A stretch of DNA of 64,000 nucleotides from G963677325 sp963677325. GTDB taxonomy: Bacteria; Bacteroidota; Bacteroidia; Bacteroidales; Prolixibacteraceae. The DNA lies in assembly GCA_963677325.2 (NCBI GenBank), contig CAXXGM010000014.1, positions 186,001 through 250,000 of the forward strand, written 5' to 3'. The translations under genes were made by a program, and so were the position numbers. Shown piece by piece: positions 9,645 through 20,061 of the stretch; the first letter of the stretch is position 1, and each line of letters begins with the position of its first letter. The notes beneath the pieces were generated by a model. It did not search any database, was not told the DNA's origin, and saw only the letters and a list, made by a program, of their open reading frames with translations.

Positions 9645-10497
9645 AATTCCGTCTATCGATATCTTTCTTAGGCTGGTGAAATACAAGCTATCTCTGACAG
9701 TGACGTTTTCATCTGTTACTGGTTATCTTTTAGCAGGTAAACCGGATGATTTCACGATGGCTGTTGTTTTTACAGGGGTTCTGCTTTTAGCTTCCGGTTC
9801 TTCAGCATTAAACCAGGTACAGGAACGAAAAACAGATCCTTTGATGGAGCGAACCAAACACAGGCCAATTCCCTCCGGTGAGATCTCCCCATTAAATGCC
9901 CTGTTGATTTCTCTGGTCTTAATAACAACAGGACTGCTCCTGTTGTTGTTTAAAGGCTGGATTCCGGCTCTTTTAGGACTAACCACAGTAATCCTGTATA
10001 ACTTTATCTACACTCCGTTGAAACGCCTCTCTGCCCTCTCTATTCTGCCCGGCGCATTTGTTGGAGCTGTATGTCCCCTGATTGGCTGGGCCTGCGCCAA
10101 TACAACCTTATTTCATCCTTTGGCCTTGTTCCTTTCAATCTTTGTTTTTCTCTGGCAGGTTCCTCATTTTTATCTGCTTCTTTTGCAATGCAGCAGCGAC
10201 TACAGAAAAGCGGGGTTCCCCGGAATTTTTGATCTGATCAGTGCATCCACAATTAAAATACTGGTATTTTCATGGATCGTTCTTACTTCAGCTTTCCTCT
10301 TTTTATTCCCTTTTTTCCAAGACATTATCAAACCAGCAGCAATACCTCCCTTATCCCTGATTAATCTTATCTTCATTTTTATTTTTTACAAACTCCTTTT
10401 TAATAAAGTATCCGGTAAACCTTTAAGACTTGCATTTATCCTTCTCAATTCTTTTGCTCTATTAATCTTTTTTATTTTAATCCTGGGAAGAAACTAA
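9634..10497 (+). CDS. ctaB: Protoheme IX farnesyltransferase (heme O synthase)
   Basis: UbiA-family prenyltransferase that makes heme O, precursor of the heme A used by the adjacent oxidase. It has about eight membrane helices. The first Asp-rich motif region reads NQVQERKTDPLMERTKHRPIP, the standard CtaB/CyoE signature, and a later segment has LWQVPHFYLL. At 287 residues it has the usual length. The start is GTG at 9634 inside the end of coxB, giving an 11-bp overlap and implying coupled translation. The stop codon TAA runs into TTCGTA. Confidence 0.93.
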   Translation: MQNKIPSIDIFLRLVKYKLSLTVTFSSVTGYLLAGKPDDFTMAVVFTGVLLLASGSSALNQVQERKTDPLMERTKHRPIPSGEISPLNALLISLVLITTGLLLLLFKGWIPALLGLTTVILYNFIYTPLKRLSALSILPGAFVGAVCPLIGWACANTTLFHPLALFLSIFVFLWQVPHFYLLLLQCSSDYRKAGFPGIFDLISASTIKILVFSWIVLTSAFLFLFPFFQDIIKPAAIPPLSLINLIFIFIFYKLLFNKVSGKPLRLAFILLNSFALLIFFILILGRN

Positions 10498-10639
10498 TTC
10501 GTAGTCAATTTGGGTGTACGACGGTAGAGACGCACAGCCAAGCGTCTTCTCAATATATGATCCGTGTCCCTCATCCCTAAAACTGGACAAGCCATAACCC
10601 TAAAGAAAACCAAGGCCATTTTATCAAAATTTTATCCTC

Positions 10640-10790
10640 ATGTGATCATTCCTGAAATAAGGTAAGAAGGAAAGGACCATTTCTTCTCTCTACTGAGGTC
10701 AATAAGGTATAAACCCGAACCTAATTCACCTCAGTAGAGAGTAAAAGATTTCACCACAGTTTCCAACCTAATTCATCTTATTAATCTCAC
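10640..10790. repeat. Dispersed palindromic element, copy 1
   Basis: The core at 10686-10741 is a near-perfect inverted repeat (CTCTCTACTGAGGT...) around an ATAAACCCGA loop. Flanks contain CCTGAAATAAGGTAA and other ACCTTATT-like words. Copy 2 lies at 36027-36180 in the opposite orientation with the same loop, arms and CCTGAAATAAGGTAA flank. Too short to be an IS; a MITE or REP-like sequence is possible. Confidence 0.7.
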
Positions 10791-10854
10791 ACTTCATTCA
10801 TTGTAAAATATTATGCCGCACTAAAGTCTAAAGCCTACATTCTACCTAAAAAAG

Positions 10855-10884
10855 AAGGACAGATTCGGGTAAATCTGTCCTTTT
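10855..10884. terminator. Bidirectional hairpin terminator between ctaB and lon
   Basis: Stem AAGGACAGATT / AATCTGTCCTT with a 6-nt loop, T-rich on one side and A-rich on the other, between convergent genes. Confidence 0.75.
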
Positions 10885-11079
10885 ACTAAAACTAAACTAA
10901 GTAAACTAAACCTTAACGTATGAAATAAAGTCATTACAAATTTATGCCTTTTTGACACTTAAGACCAGACTTAACAAGTTAAGATATTGTAAAATTTCAA
11001 AAGTCAGAGAAGTGTACTATCATGATTTGTTTACATGGAATTCATGTTAAGCAATTAATCAGCTCCCCTGCCAATACTT

Positions 11080-13535
11080 TTATTCAATCTCAACTGGATG
11101 TTCTATTTTTTCATTAAGCAGGGCAAATTCAAGTACATCAGATACTTTATCAACAAAGTGGAAGCTTAATCCTTTCAAATAATCTTCTTTTATTTCTTCG
11201 AGATCCTTTTTATTATCAGAAGACATAACTATATCCTTGATTCCGGCTCGTTTTGCCGCCAGTATTTTTTCTTTTACCCCACCAACGGGCAATACTTTCC
11301 CACGGAGGGTAATTTCGCCTGTCATGGCAAGATTCTTCCTCACTTTGCGCTGCGTGAAAGCTGAAGCAAGAGAAGCAGCCATTGTAATCCCGGCTGAGGG
11401 TCCGTCTTTGGGGATAGCGCCTTCAGGAACATGCATATGAACATCCCATTTCTCAAAAACCTCAGATTTTAATCCCAGCAATCCACAATGAGCCTTCAGG
11501 TATTCCAACGCTATTGTAGCTGATTCTTTCATCACATCACCGAGATTTCCGGTAATGGTAAATCGGCCTTTCCCTGGACTTAAACTGGTCTCTACATAAA
11601 GGATTTCACCCCCCACCGAAGTCCAGGCAAGACCGGTTACTACACCCGCATATTCATTCCCTTCGTAAATATCTTTGGAATACCTTTCTACTCCAAGGTA
11701 CTCCGGATGCCCGCAGTGGTAATTTTTTTATCAAATACTTCATCGAAGGCAATTTTACGGGCCACCCGACGAGTAACTTTAGCAATTTGTTTGTCCAGTT
11801 CGCGAACTCCTGATTCCCTGGTATAGTGCTCAATTACTTTGATGAGTGCATCTTTTGAGAAAGTCACCGTCCCCTTCTCCAGCCCATGGTTGGAGAGCTG
11901 ACGCGGTACCAGGTGCCTCTTTGCAATCTCAATCTTCTCTTCCATCAGATAACCGCTAACCTCGATCAATTCCATCCTGTCGCGTAAAGCAGGATGAATC
12001 GTGCTGAGCGTATTGGCAGTAGCCATGAACATCACTTTGGACAAATCAAAATCGAGATCGATGTAATTATCGTGAAATTCGCTGTTTTGTTCGGGATCCA
12101 GTACTTCCAGCAACGCAGAAGCCGGATCGCCATGAAAGTCGCTGGATACCTTATCAATTTCATCAAGGATGAAGACAGGATTTGAGGAGCCGGCTTTCTT
12201 CAGATTCTGAAGGATACGGCCCGGCATGGCGCCAATATAGGTCTTACGATGTCCCCGGATTTCGGATTCATCATGCAGACCACCGAGGCTCATTCTCACA
12301 AATTTTCTTCCCAGGGATTTAGCCACCGATTTACCCAACGAGGTTTTTCCAACTCCCGGAGGGCCGTAAAGGCACAAAATCGGAGCTTTCATATCTCCTT
12401 TAAGCTTCAAAACGGCTAAATGCTCCAGTATCCTGTCCTTGACCAAATCCAAACCATAATGATCGTGATCCAGAATTCTTTTTGCTTTCTTCAGATCGAA
12501 ATCATCCACGGTGTATTTATTCCAGGGAAGATCAAGCAAAGTTTCCAGGTACCCAACCTGAACTGAATATTCGCCGGCGGCAGGATTCATCCGGCTTAGC
12601 TTGGACAGTTCCTTATCAAAAATGACTTGCATTTCTGCAGACCATTTCATCTCTGCCCCGCGTTTCTTCAACTCTTCGGCTTCCTGTTCAATCGGGCTTC
12701 CACCCAATTCATCCTGGATGGTTTTAATCTGCTGATGTAATAAATATTCCCGTTGCTGTTGGTCCATATCCATTTTGACCTTCAGTTGAATATCTTTTTT
12801 AAGCTCGATCATCTGAACTTCCCTGACCAGATAGGTAAGAAGTTTGGTGCTGCGGTCATGTAAATCATCAAATTCCAGCAGTTCCTGTTTCTCCATGGCA
12901 CTGAGGTCCGTGTTGTTACAGATAAAATTAACCAGGAACAAGGGATTTTCGATGTTCTTTACCGCAAACTGTGCCTCCGGCGGGACATTCCCCGAGAACT
13001 TCACAATCTTTAAAGCCAGGTCTTTTAATGATTCGACAAGAGCCTGGAATTCTGAGGTACCCGTATCCGGGAAAATATCATTGAGCGCGTGAACGGTAGC
13101 CCTCATATAGGGAACTGTTTCAACGATCCCATGCATTCTGAATCTTCTCTTCCCCTGAATAATGACTGAAGTAGTACCATCGGGCATTTCCAGGATTTTG
13201 AGCACCTCGGCCATGGTTCCAACCTGATAGAGATCTGCTGGTTTGGGATCCTCAACCTGACCTTCCTTTTGAGTTACGGTACCAATTAATTTGTCCCCGC
13301 CGTAACTTTCCCTGATCAACTGGAGTGATTTTTGTCTCCCCACATTGATGGGCATTACGACTCCCGGAAATAAAACGGTATTGCGAAGTGGAAGTATTGA
13401 AAGTATGGCAGGTACTTCAACAGAACTTAATTCACTCTCATCACCGTCAGCCAGAATGGGAACAAGCCCTTCACTGTTTTCGATAACGCCTGAAATAAAG
13501 CTGTCACCACTGATTTTATTTTTCTTGTCATCCAT
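11080..13535 (-). CDS. lon: ATP-dependent protease Lon, one frameshift before the protease domain
   Basis: Cytosolic AAA+ protease. The frame from 13535 to 11688 gives the N-terminal substrate domain (ILPLRNTVLFPGVVMPI), a coiled middle and the AAA+ module with Walker A GPPGVGKTS and Walker B VFILDEID. It ends early at 11688. A second frame, visible upstream as YLGVERYSKDIYEGNEYAG and running to 11080, carries the protease domain with the catalytic Ser in KDGPSAG and the catalytic Lys in GGVKEKILAAKRAG. Adding one base near 11714-11718 (a short C run) joins them. The full protein would be about 818 residues, normal for Lon. This is the only deletion-type frameshift in the window and may also be a sequencing error. 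Confidence 0.93.
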
Positions 13536-13705
13536 GTTCTATAGAATCAACTTATCAATCTTTAACTTTTATGAAATAAAAAAGTTTAATCAAACTGAAA
13601 ATTATTCATACGGTTTAAAGGTTCGAAATGGTTGCGGGAATTCTTTTATAAATATAGAAATAATATTCTAAGCTTTGAGAATTAAACCGCTCTTTAATCA
13701 AATAT

Positions 13706-13736
13706 AAAGGCCCCGTATTTGAAATGCGGGGCCTTT
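13706..13736 (-). terminator. Terminator downstream of rpmE2
   Basis: Strong 10-bp stem AAAGGCCCCG / CGGGGCCTTT with a short loop, 18 bp past the rpmE2 stop codon on the minus strand. Confidence 0.85.
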
Positions 13737-13754
13737 ATGAATATTTTGAAGCGT

Positions 13755-14018
13755 TTATTGTTTGCGCTTGTCCATGTGTTTTTGGTATCTGGTCAGGAAC
13801 TTATCAACACGCCCCGCGGTATCAACCAACTTCATCTTCCCGGTATAAAACGGGTGTGAGGTATTTGAAATTTCCACCTTGATCAACGGATATTCTACGC
13901 CATCAATCGCTATTGTTTCTCTCGATGCAGCCGACGATCTCGTAATGAAAGTATGTTCATTCGACATATCTTTGAATGCTACGAGCCGATAATTTTCCGG
14001 ATGTATTCCCTTTTTCAT
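13755..14018 (-). CDS. rpmE2: 50S ribosomal protein L31, type B
   Basis: An 87-residue protein starting MKKGIHPENYR and containing FITRSSA, SNTSHPFYTGK and DTAGRVDKF, the standard type B L31 signature. It lacks the CxxC zinc ligands of type A L31, so it is the zinc-independent form. It is a single gene followed by a strong terminator. Confidence 0.97.
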   Translation of the reverse strand: MKKGIHPENYRLVAFKDMSNEHTFITRSSAASRETIAIDGVEYPLIKVEISNTSHPFYTGKMKLVDTAGRVDKFLTRYQKHMDKRKQ

Positions 14019-14125
14019 GATTCCCTGTAGTTTAATATCTTTTTCTAAACCTGTTCCTTAAAATATGGAGTGCAAAGATAACCATAATTCATTATCCTGC
14101 AAAAATTCTTTTAAAATGTTTTCCA

Positions 14126-14197
14126 ATTAATGGTAAATGGTTAATGATTAATGGTTAATGATTAACAATTAACCATTTACCATTAATCATTAACCCT
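14126..14197. repeat. Inverted TTAATGG/TTAATGA heptamer array
   Basis: Heptamers of GTTAATG/ATTAATG on one side and their complement (CATTAACC, CATTTACC) on the other make a long AT-rich palindrome between rpmE2 and the next gene. The array supplies the last codons and the stop codon of the gene ending at 14183. The same heptamer occurs at 20008-20029. Confidence 0.8.
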
Positions 14198-15382
14198 GTT
14201 CTCCTTTAAAATCCTAACTTCCTTCATCAGCATGGGAGCCCTCTCAAACGGAGCCGTCCGGTCAAATAAATAGCGCATGGTATAATGCGTTTTAGCATGA
14301 ACTCCGCCAACGGAAATATACATGGCCATCATTTTGGGATTAAAATCACCTACCCATGAAAGCTCGACCTGATTAATCCAGAGTTTCCGCTTCATTACAT
14401 TATCCATATGCCAGAATACCGCCGACTCAAGCCCCGTGCCCTGATATTTTGGCACCACTCCCATAATTAAAATACGTGTACGGGTCATGGTGTGCATTTT
14501 TTTATACCACATGAATTTGAGGATGCTCCACAGGTTTGCTTTTCCGTTCAGCTTTTTTAAGATCTGATTCCAGTCCGGAATCATGCAGAAGAAAAGCACC
14601 GGTTCATCGTTGTTGTAAACAAACCAGATAAATTCCTCGTCCGCGATCAGCTTCGCCATTTTAACCATTCCCCGGATATCATCAAGATCGACGGTCTGGT
14701 GATTATCAAAATTGGCCCATGCCTGATCGTAAATGGTGACAAAATCGCGGATGTATTTTTCAAGATTATCAAATTTCACATGTTCAAATCTTAAATTAGG
14801 CTTCTTGGCCACCCACTCCGCAATTTTCCAGAAACGTTCCGGGAATGGATCTTTATGATTAAGATGATAACTGTATTGTTTGAAATAGATCTGGAAACCG
14901 TAATTTTCAAATAATTCGATGTAATAGGGCTTGTTGTAAGGCATTCCAAATCCCTGCTGTACATATCCCTCTACCAGAAGGCCCCAGTTAATCAGATTCT
15001 CCCCAAAATTGACCGGCCCATCCATCGCCTGCATTCCCCGTTCAGACAGCCAGTTCTTTGCTGTATCGAACAACAGATCGGCAGCCTTCTGATCATTGAC
15101 ACACTCAAAAAAGCCGCATCCTCCGGTAGGCTGCTGAAAAGTATAGGCCTTATTGCCATTGATAAAGGCCCCGATTCTTCCGATTAACTGACCATCATCG
15201 TTTTTAAGGATCCAGCGGGTACCGTCACCATTCTTGTAGAAAGCATTTTTTTCAGGATCAAAAGCGCTGTCGATCATTGCTTCCAATGGAGGTACCCAAT
15301 TTGTATCGCCTTTATAGATTTCGTAAGCAACCTTGTGAAAAGCTTTTTTGGTCTGTTTATCTTTAACTTCAATGATTTGCAT
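14183..15382 (-). CDS. GNAT-like conserved hypothetical protein
   Basis: A 399-residue protein when started at the ATG at 15382 (MQIIEVKDKQTKKAF); a longer reading from 15460 adds an unlikely extension. The N-terminal part has WVPPLEAMIDSAFDPEKNAF and a GRIGAFIN strand, and the C-terminal part has RILIMGVVPKYQGTGLESAV, resembling an acetyl-CoA-binding loop (V-x-P-x-x-Q-G-x-G). This points to the acyl-CoA N-acyltransferase superfamily; similar large uncharacterised proteins are widespread in Bacteroidota. The substrate is unknown. The last residues (VND) and stop codon are encoded by the heptamer repeat at 14126-14197. Confidence 0.7.
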   Translation of the reverse strand: MQIIEVKDKQTKKAFHKVAYEIYKGDTNWVPPLEAMIDSAFDPEKNAFYKNGDGTRWILKNDDGQLIGRIGAFINGNKAYTFQQPTGGCGFFECVNDQKAADLLFDTAKNWLSERGMQAMDGPVNFGENLINWGLLVEGYVQQGFGMPYNKPYYIELFENYGFQIYFKQYSYHLNHKDPFPERFWKIAEWVAKKPNLRFEHVKFDNLEKYIRDFVTIYDQAWANFDNHQTVDLDDIRGMVKMAKLIADEEFIWFVYNNDEPVLFFCMIPDWNQILKKLNGKANLWSILKFMWYKKMHTMTRTRILIMGVVPKYQGTGLESAVFWHMDNVMKRKLWINQVELSWVGDFNPKMMAMYISVGGVHAKTHYTMRYLFDRTAPFERAPMLMKEVRILKENRVND

Positions 15383-15552
15383 AACTGTTGGTCCGGTGAT
15401 TGTGAGAAAACAAAAGTAAAGATTAATCCCCAATAGGCAATGATTAAGTTGAAATAGCAAAAAATTTCAACTTAGTTGTGGAGACCATTATCAAAGATTG
15501 AATGGAATTTTTTCCCGTTCTGTATGATTCTTTGTAACAAATTCATAAATTT

Positions 15553-15665
15553 AGTCTGAACCTTAATCGGAACCGTGATTGAAGCAGATTCAGCAGATTC
15601 AGCAGATGTAGCAGATTGCTGGGTATCTACTTAATCCTTAAATCTGTTTAATCGTGGTTCAGACT
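15553..15665 (-). repeat. TCTGAACC...GATTAA dispersed repeat with CAGATT units
   Basis: On the minus strand TCTGAACCACGATTAAACAG follows, and includes, the stop codon of the reductase gene, then come AAGGATTAAG and a run of about four 9-bp CAGATT(C/G) units. Related sequences follow leuA (28376-28415) and ilvC (29960-30122), again directly downstream of the stop codon and in the same orientation as the gene. Confidence 0.65.
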
Positions 15666-16273
15666 GGTTCAGACAACCCCATCGTCCCTGTTTTCACCTC
15701 TCCCTCCCGTTTATACGAGGCAACGATTACCCCGGAGGATGTAACTTTGCTGTCAATCAATTTGAAGGTTGCCGGAATAGCCCCGTTTTGAAACAGACGC
15801 TTGCCATTGCCAAGGGTGAGGGGAAATATTTTAAGCCAGAGCTCGTCGACCAGGTCAGATTTCAGCAGGGTCTGAATAAAATCAGCACTTCCGTGGACCT
15901 GAAGATCGGGTCCTTCCTCCTTTTTAATCTGCCGGATCTGATCTTCGACATTGTTATTAAGCAGAACAGAATTTTCCCAATCCGTTCTTGTAAGCGTGTT
16001 TGAAGCCACATACTTCTTAACGTCGTTGATACCGGGCCATTGGTCTTCATGTTCAGGCCAGTACGATGCAAAAATTTCATATGTTTTTCTTCCCAGCAAC
16101 AGATCAGCCTTAATGCTCATCTGTTCGCCCATGATCTTTCCGGCATCCTGATCAAAAAAGGGAAACACCCATCCACCGTATTTAAACCCGTTTGAGGTAT
16201 CTTCCTCCGGTCCTCCCGGCGCCTGCATCACACCATCGAGCGATATAAAAGAAAGGACAACTAATTTTCTCAT
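15659..16273 (-). CDS. Dihydrofolate reductase / RibD C-terminal family protein
   Basis: A 204-residue protein from the ATG at 16273 (MRKLVVLSFISLDGVMQAPGG). The start strand, the LLLGRKTYEIFASYWP segment (NADPH-binding G-R-K-T), LQVHGSADFIQTLL and the DELWLKIFPLTLGNGKRLF segment are typical of the YyaP/YwjB-like branch of the DHFR/RibD-C superfamily. It probably reduces a pterin- or pyrimidine-like substrate with NAD(P)H, but this branch is biochemically poorly defined. It is a single gene. Its stop TGA lies within a dispersed TCTGAACC repeat. Confidence 0.85.
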   Translation of the reverse strand: MRKLVVLSFISLDGVMQAPGGPEEDTSNGFKYGGWVFPFFDQDAGKIMGEQMSIKADLLLGRKTYEIFASYWPEHEDQWPGINDVKKYVASNTLTRTDWENSVLLNNNVEDQIRQIKKEEGPDLQVHGSADFIQTLLKSDLVDELWLKIFPLTLGNGKRLFQNGAIPATFKLIDSKVTSSGVIVASYKREGEVKTGTMGLSEPV

Positions 16274-16606
16274 AACATAGATTTTAGATTGGTATAACAA
16301 CGAATGTTAAAGAAAGTTTGGACAGGAGTAAATAGGTACCATATTAAATTCAATGTAAAAGATGAATAACAGATAAGTAAAAATGGACATTTTATTGAAT
16401 TTTCAACATAATGTCAACAGAAAGTCAACAGATAGTCACCAAATAGATAGGCGAAGATGTAAGCCAATCATTAGCTTGGCCCGATTATGAGATGCAGGTT
16501 GAGCAAGGTTTCAACGTAATACCTGTATTCGGAATGGAGAATGAAATGGGGTGAACAAAAAAAGCGGTACAGTTTCCTGCACCGCTTTTATGGTATCAAA
16601 TTAGAT
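16274..16606. other. Intergenic region with terminator
   Basis: No gene seen. A hairpin at 16559-16590 terminates the efflux operon. The rest is AT-rich and holds a loose run of GTCAACAGAAAGTCAACAGA-type 9-11-bp units near 16411-16440. Confidence 0.5.
16559..16590 (-). terminator. Terminator of the RND efflux operon
   Basis: Stem AAAGCGGT / ACCGCTTT with imperfect inner pairing, 17 bp beyond the RND stop codon. Confidence 0.75.
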
Positions 16607-19600
16607 TCACAGATTCGCTTTTCTTAATTTACGGTGGAATTTCTTCCTTTTCAATCTCAACTTTACCACATAATCAAGATAGTACAATGCAGGTACAAGA
16701 ATAAGAGTAAGGAAAGTTGCAAAGCTCAATCCGAAGATGATGGTCCAGGCAAGCGGGCCCCAGAATGCAACGTTATCGCCGCCAAAATAGATATGAGGAT
16801 TAAGGTGGGTAAATAAAGAGATAAAGTTGATGTTCATCCCGACAGCCAACGGCACCAATCCAAGAATGGTTGCGGTAGCGGTCAAAACCACGGGGGTAAT
16901 ACGGGTCATCCCTGCTCCGACAATTGCTTCACGGGTTTTCATTCCACGGTCTTTGAGCCTATCGCAGAACTCGACAATTAATATTCCGTTTCGCACCACA
17001 ATACCTCCGAGAGCAACAATCCCCAATCCTGTCATCAAAATAACAATATCCATTCTGAAGATGATCACCCCAAGCAGAACGCCGATAATGCTAAACAGTA
17101 CCTCGCTCAAAATGATAATGGTTTTGCTAACTGAATTAAACTGGGTGATAAGGATAAAGAAGATGATTCCCAGAGAGATAACCATCGCTTTCAGGAAGAA
17201 AGAGGAAGTTTCAGCCTGATCCTCCTGTTCCCCGGTCAGCTTGATCATGGTACCCTGGTGAAGAGGATATTCAGCAGCCAATCTCTTTATTTGAGGAACG
17301 ATGTCATTGGCCGAATAACCTGAAAGAACATTTGAATAGACCGTAATGATGCGCTTCTGATCCAGCCTCTTGATGCCCGCATAGGAAGTAGAATAATTCA
17401 GCTTGGCCACCGTTGAAAGCGGAATGCTTCTTAACTGGCCTGTGTTCATATCCCGGTAGGTGATCAGCAGATTCAATAATGCATTGATGTTATCGCGGGT
17501 AACTTTGCCATAACGCAGGGTGATTGAATACTCGTCCTCATCCTGTTTGAACTTGGAAATTTCCTTTCCAAACAGCGCAGTTCTGATTTCCAGCCCGATT
17601 TGCCCTGTTGAGATACCCTCGCGATTAGCGCGGTCGCGGTCAATCTGGATCAGAATCTCGGGCGAATTTGTTTCAAAGTCCGCCTTCAGTTCCTCAATCC
17701 CGGGAATTTTCAGCGAGTCAAGGTAATCTTTGAATGAGAAAGCATCCTTTACAAGGTCCTCAATATTTTCACTGGTTACTTCAATATTAATCGGTTTACC
17801 AGTAGGGGGTCCCATTGCATTTTTATCCACTGTTATTTCGGCTCCCGGTATATCGGCGACACTTTTCCGGATCATCTCCATGTATTTGGTTGTACTGATA
17901 CCGGTAGTACGCAGCTTATGCTCCAGGAAATTAACGGAAATCTTCCCTTTATTGAAAGGTTTGCCGGTACTTGCAAAGCCTTCTTCTTCAGCTCCGATGG
18001 TAACGTTGGAAATAATGGACTCAATGTCTGCATTTTTAGTTCCTAATGCATCGTACACCCGTTTTTCAGCAATACGGGTAACACTGTCGGTCACCATCTG
18101 ATCAGTGCCGCCGGGCATCTTAATGTAGACATAGACGTTATTAGGATCGTTATCCGGAAAGAAGAGAACTTTCGGACTGAATATTCCGGTCAGGATGATG
18201 GTGAAGATGAATAATCCCACCATTACGGAAAGCAATATTACCGGCCTGTGCCCTTGCAGAAAATATCGTAACTGACGTTCATACATTCTCATCAGCGAAG
18301 GCCAGAGTTTATTCTGGAAACCTTTGATCCAGTGACGGATGGCATAGTGAAAGAGGATTACAAGTACAACGGCTATCATCAGGAAGTTGGCTACTCCATA
18401 AAATTTAAACGGGTACATTACCAATGCGGCTCCAACGACCCACAGAAGAATCTTCTTTATCTTATTCCATTCTTTGGTCTCATCAGCCTCGGGATCGTAT
18501 TCATGCTTCATGAAAGTAACAGCAAACACCGGATTGAAGATGTAAGCCACAAACAAAGAAGCGAAAAGGGTAATAATTAAGGTTACCGGCAGATAATGCA
18601 TGAACTGTCCGACAATTCCAGGCCAAAAGACCAAGGGGAAAAAAGGAGCTAATGTGGTCAGCGTTCCGGATAAAATGGGCATAAAAACTTCACCGGCTGC
18701 ATTTTTGGCAGCCCATGTTATATCAGGATTATTACGATGAAGCCTGTGGGTATTTTCGATCACAACAATTGCGTCGTCAACAACGATACCAAGGGCAAAT
18801 ATAAAAGCAAACATGACGATCATGTTCATCGTGTATCCCAATCCGGGAAGCACGAGATACGCTACCGCCATGGATAAGGGAACCGACAGACCTACAAAGA
18901 AGGAGTTGGTAAATCCCATGAAGAACATCAGTACGATGGTCACCAGGATGAAACCGATCACAATGGTATTGTTCAGTTCTTCAAGGGTATTGCGTGTAAA
19001 GCGGCTTTGATCGCCGGTAACGGTAATCGATAAATCTTTCGGAAATACTTTCCCTGTTAATTCATTGTCAACAATATCCTTGATTTTATCCGATGCATCC
19101 AGAAGATTGGCGCCGCTCTTTTTGATGACATTCAGCGTAATAACATTCTTCCCATCAAGGCGCGCAAAACTCTCCTGTTCTTTGAAATCATCCTTTACCT
19201 CGGCAATGTCTCTCAACCGAACAAAGGCTCCGCTGGAAGAATGGATGACAATATTTTTAATGGTTTCAACGTCCTTGAACTGACCAACGACTCTAACGGT
19301 ATTTTTCACACCATGGTTGGTGATGGTTCCTCCTGAAATGGTCAGGTTTTCAGATGCAACACCTCTTTCAATATCGCTGAAAGTAACTTTTGCAGCCTGC
19401 ATTTTGAAAATGTCAGCCTCTATCTGAATTTCACGTTCCAAAGCGCCGACAATGTCCACGCGGGTGATTTCCTTAACCCCCTCAATCCGGTCCTGGGCAT
19501 CATCAGCATATTTTTTAAGCTTGTCGAGGCTGTAATTCCCTGCGATATTAAGGTACATTACAGGGAATTCGGCCAAATCGATATCAAGGATCTGCGGCTG

Positions 19601-20005
19601 ATCCGGAAGATCATTGGGGAGATCTGTTTTTGATTTATCCACGGCATCCCGCACACGCTGCTTAGCATCAGAAATTGATATATCAGGGTCAAATTCGACA
19701 ATAATAGAAGAGAAATCGGGTACAGAATTACTGGTGACTTTTTTAACATCAGAAATTGACTTGAGCTGTTTCTCTATCGGCCGGGTAACAAGATTCTCAA
19801 TATCCTCAGGTGAAGTTCCCGGATAAGGAGTATTAACAATAATATAGGGAATGACCACCTGGGGAAACTGTTCCTTTGGAATGGTTTGATAATTGATCCA
19901 CCCGATGAGCGATATTAAAAATGCCAGGACATAGATACTGGTCCTGTTATCAATAGCCCAGCTGGTGGCGAAAAACTCCCTGATTTTATTTTTTTCGTTA
20001 GACAT
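16607..20005 (-). CDS. RND multidrug efflux transporter, inner-membrane pump
   Basis: A 1132-residue AcrB/HAE1-like proton-driven pump. It has the N-terminal helix, the first periplasmic domain (YPGTSPEDIENLVTRPIE), the proton relay helix with GIVVDDAIVVIEN (paired Asp in TM4), the second periplasmic domain, and the C-terminal helices with ITPVVLTATATILGLVPLA. The length is slightly above the AcrB norm because of an insertion after the first transmembrane half (near residues 490-540). It is the last gene of a tetR-tolC-mfp-rnd operon. Its ATG is preceded by a TTAATGG heptamer array with only 3 bp between. The substrate spectrum cannot be read from sequence. Confidence 0.93.
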   Translation of the reverse strand: MSNEKNKIREFFATSWAIDNRTSIYVLAFLISLIGWINYQTIPKEQFPQVVIPYIIVNTPYPGTSPEDIENLVTRPIEKQLKSISDVKKVTSNSVPDFSSIIVEFDPDISISDAKQRVRDAVDKSKTDLPNDLPDQPQILDIDLAEFPVMYLNIAGNYSLDKLKKYADDAQDRIEGVKEITRVDIVGALEREIQIEADIFKMQAAKVTFSDIERGVASENLTISGGTITNHGVKNTVRVVGQFKDVETIKNIVIHSSSGAFVRLRDIAEVKDDFKEQESFARLDGKNVITLNVIKKSGANLLDASDKIKDIVDNELTGKVFPKDLSITVTGDQSRFTRNTLEELNNTIVIGFILVTIVLMFFMGFTNSFFVGLSVPLSMAVAYLVLPGLGYTMNMIVMFAFIFALGIVVDDAIVVIENTHRLHRNNPDITWAAKNAAGEVFMPILSGTLTTLAPFFPLVFWPGIVGQFMHYLPVTLIITLFASLFVAYIFNPVFAVTFMKHEYDPEADETKEWNKIKKILLWVVGAALVMYPFKFYGVANFLMIAVVLVILFHYAIRHWIKGFQNKLWPSLMRMYERQLRYFLQGHRPVILLSVMVGLFIFTIILTGIFSPKVLFFPDNDPNNVYVYIKMPGGTDQMVTDSVTRIAEKRVYDALGTKNADIESIISNVTIGAEEEGFASTGKPFNKGKISVNFLEHKLRTTGISTTKYMEMIRKSVADIPGAEITVDKNAMGPPTGKPINIEVTSENIEDLVKDAFSFKDYLDSLKIPGIEELKADFETNSPEILIQIDRDRANREGISTGQIGLEIRTALFGKEISKFKQDEDEYSITLRYGKVTRDNINALLNLLITYRDMNTGQLRSIPLSTVAKLNYSTSYAGIKRLDQKRIITVYSNVLSGYSANDIVPQIKRLAAEYPLHQGTMIKLTGEQEDQAETSSFFLKAMVISLGIIFFILITQFNSVSKTIIILSEVLFSIIGVLLGVIIFRMDIVILMTGLGIVALGGIVVRNGILIVEFCDRLKDRGMKTREAIVGAGMTRITPVVLTATATILGLVPLAVGMNINFISLFTHLNPHIYFGGDNVAFWGPLAWTIIFGLSFATFLTLILVPALYYLDYVVKLRLKRKKFHRKLRKANL

Positions 20006-20061
20006 GCTGATTAATGGTTAATGATTAATGAATTCCTCATTCCGTAATTCGTAATTCGTAA
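20006..20061 (-). repeat. AATTCGT and TTAATGG heptamers filling the mfp-rnd gap
   Basis: The 56-bp intercistronic spacer is almost entirely repeat: TTACGAATTACGAATTACGG next to the mfp stop codon and CATTAATCATTAACCATTAA next to the RND start codon (minus-strand reading). Confidence 0.8.

Larger units (their letters stand above)
10498..11079. other. Convergent intergenic region between ctaB and lon
   Basis: Spacer of 582 bp with no credible gene. It holds a palindromic dispersed element (10640-10790), a degenerate CTAAAGT-type heptamer stretch (10821-10850) and a bidirectional terminator hairpin (10855-10884). The remainder is AT-rich. Confidence 0.6.

Noticed and set aside
11080..11616. Separate stand-alone Lon protease-domain gene
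   Set aside because: The frame extends upstream without a natural start and continues the Lon sequence exactly, so it is one frameshifted lon.
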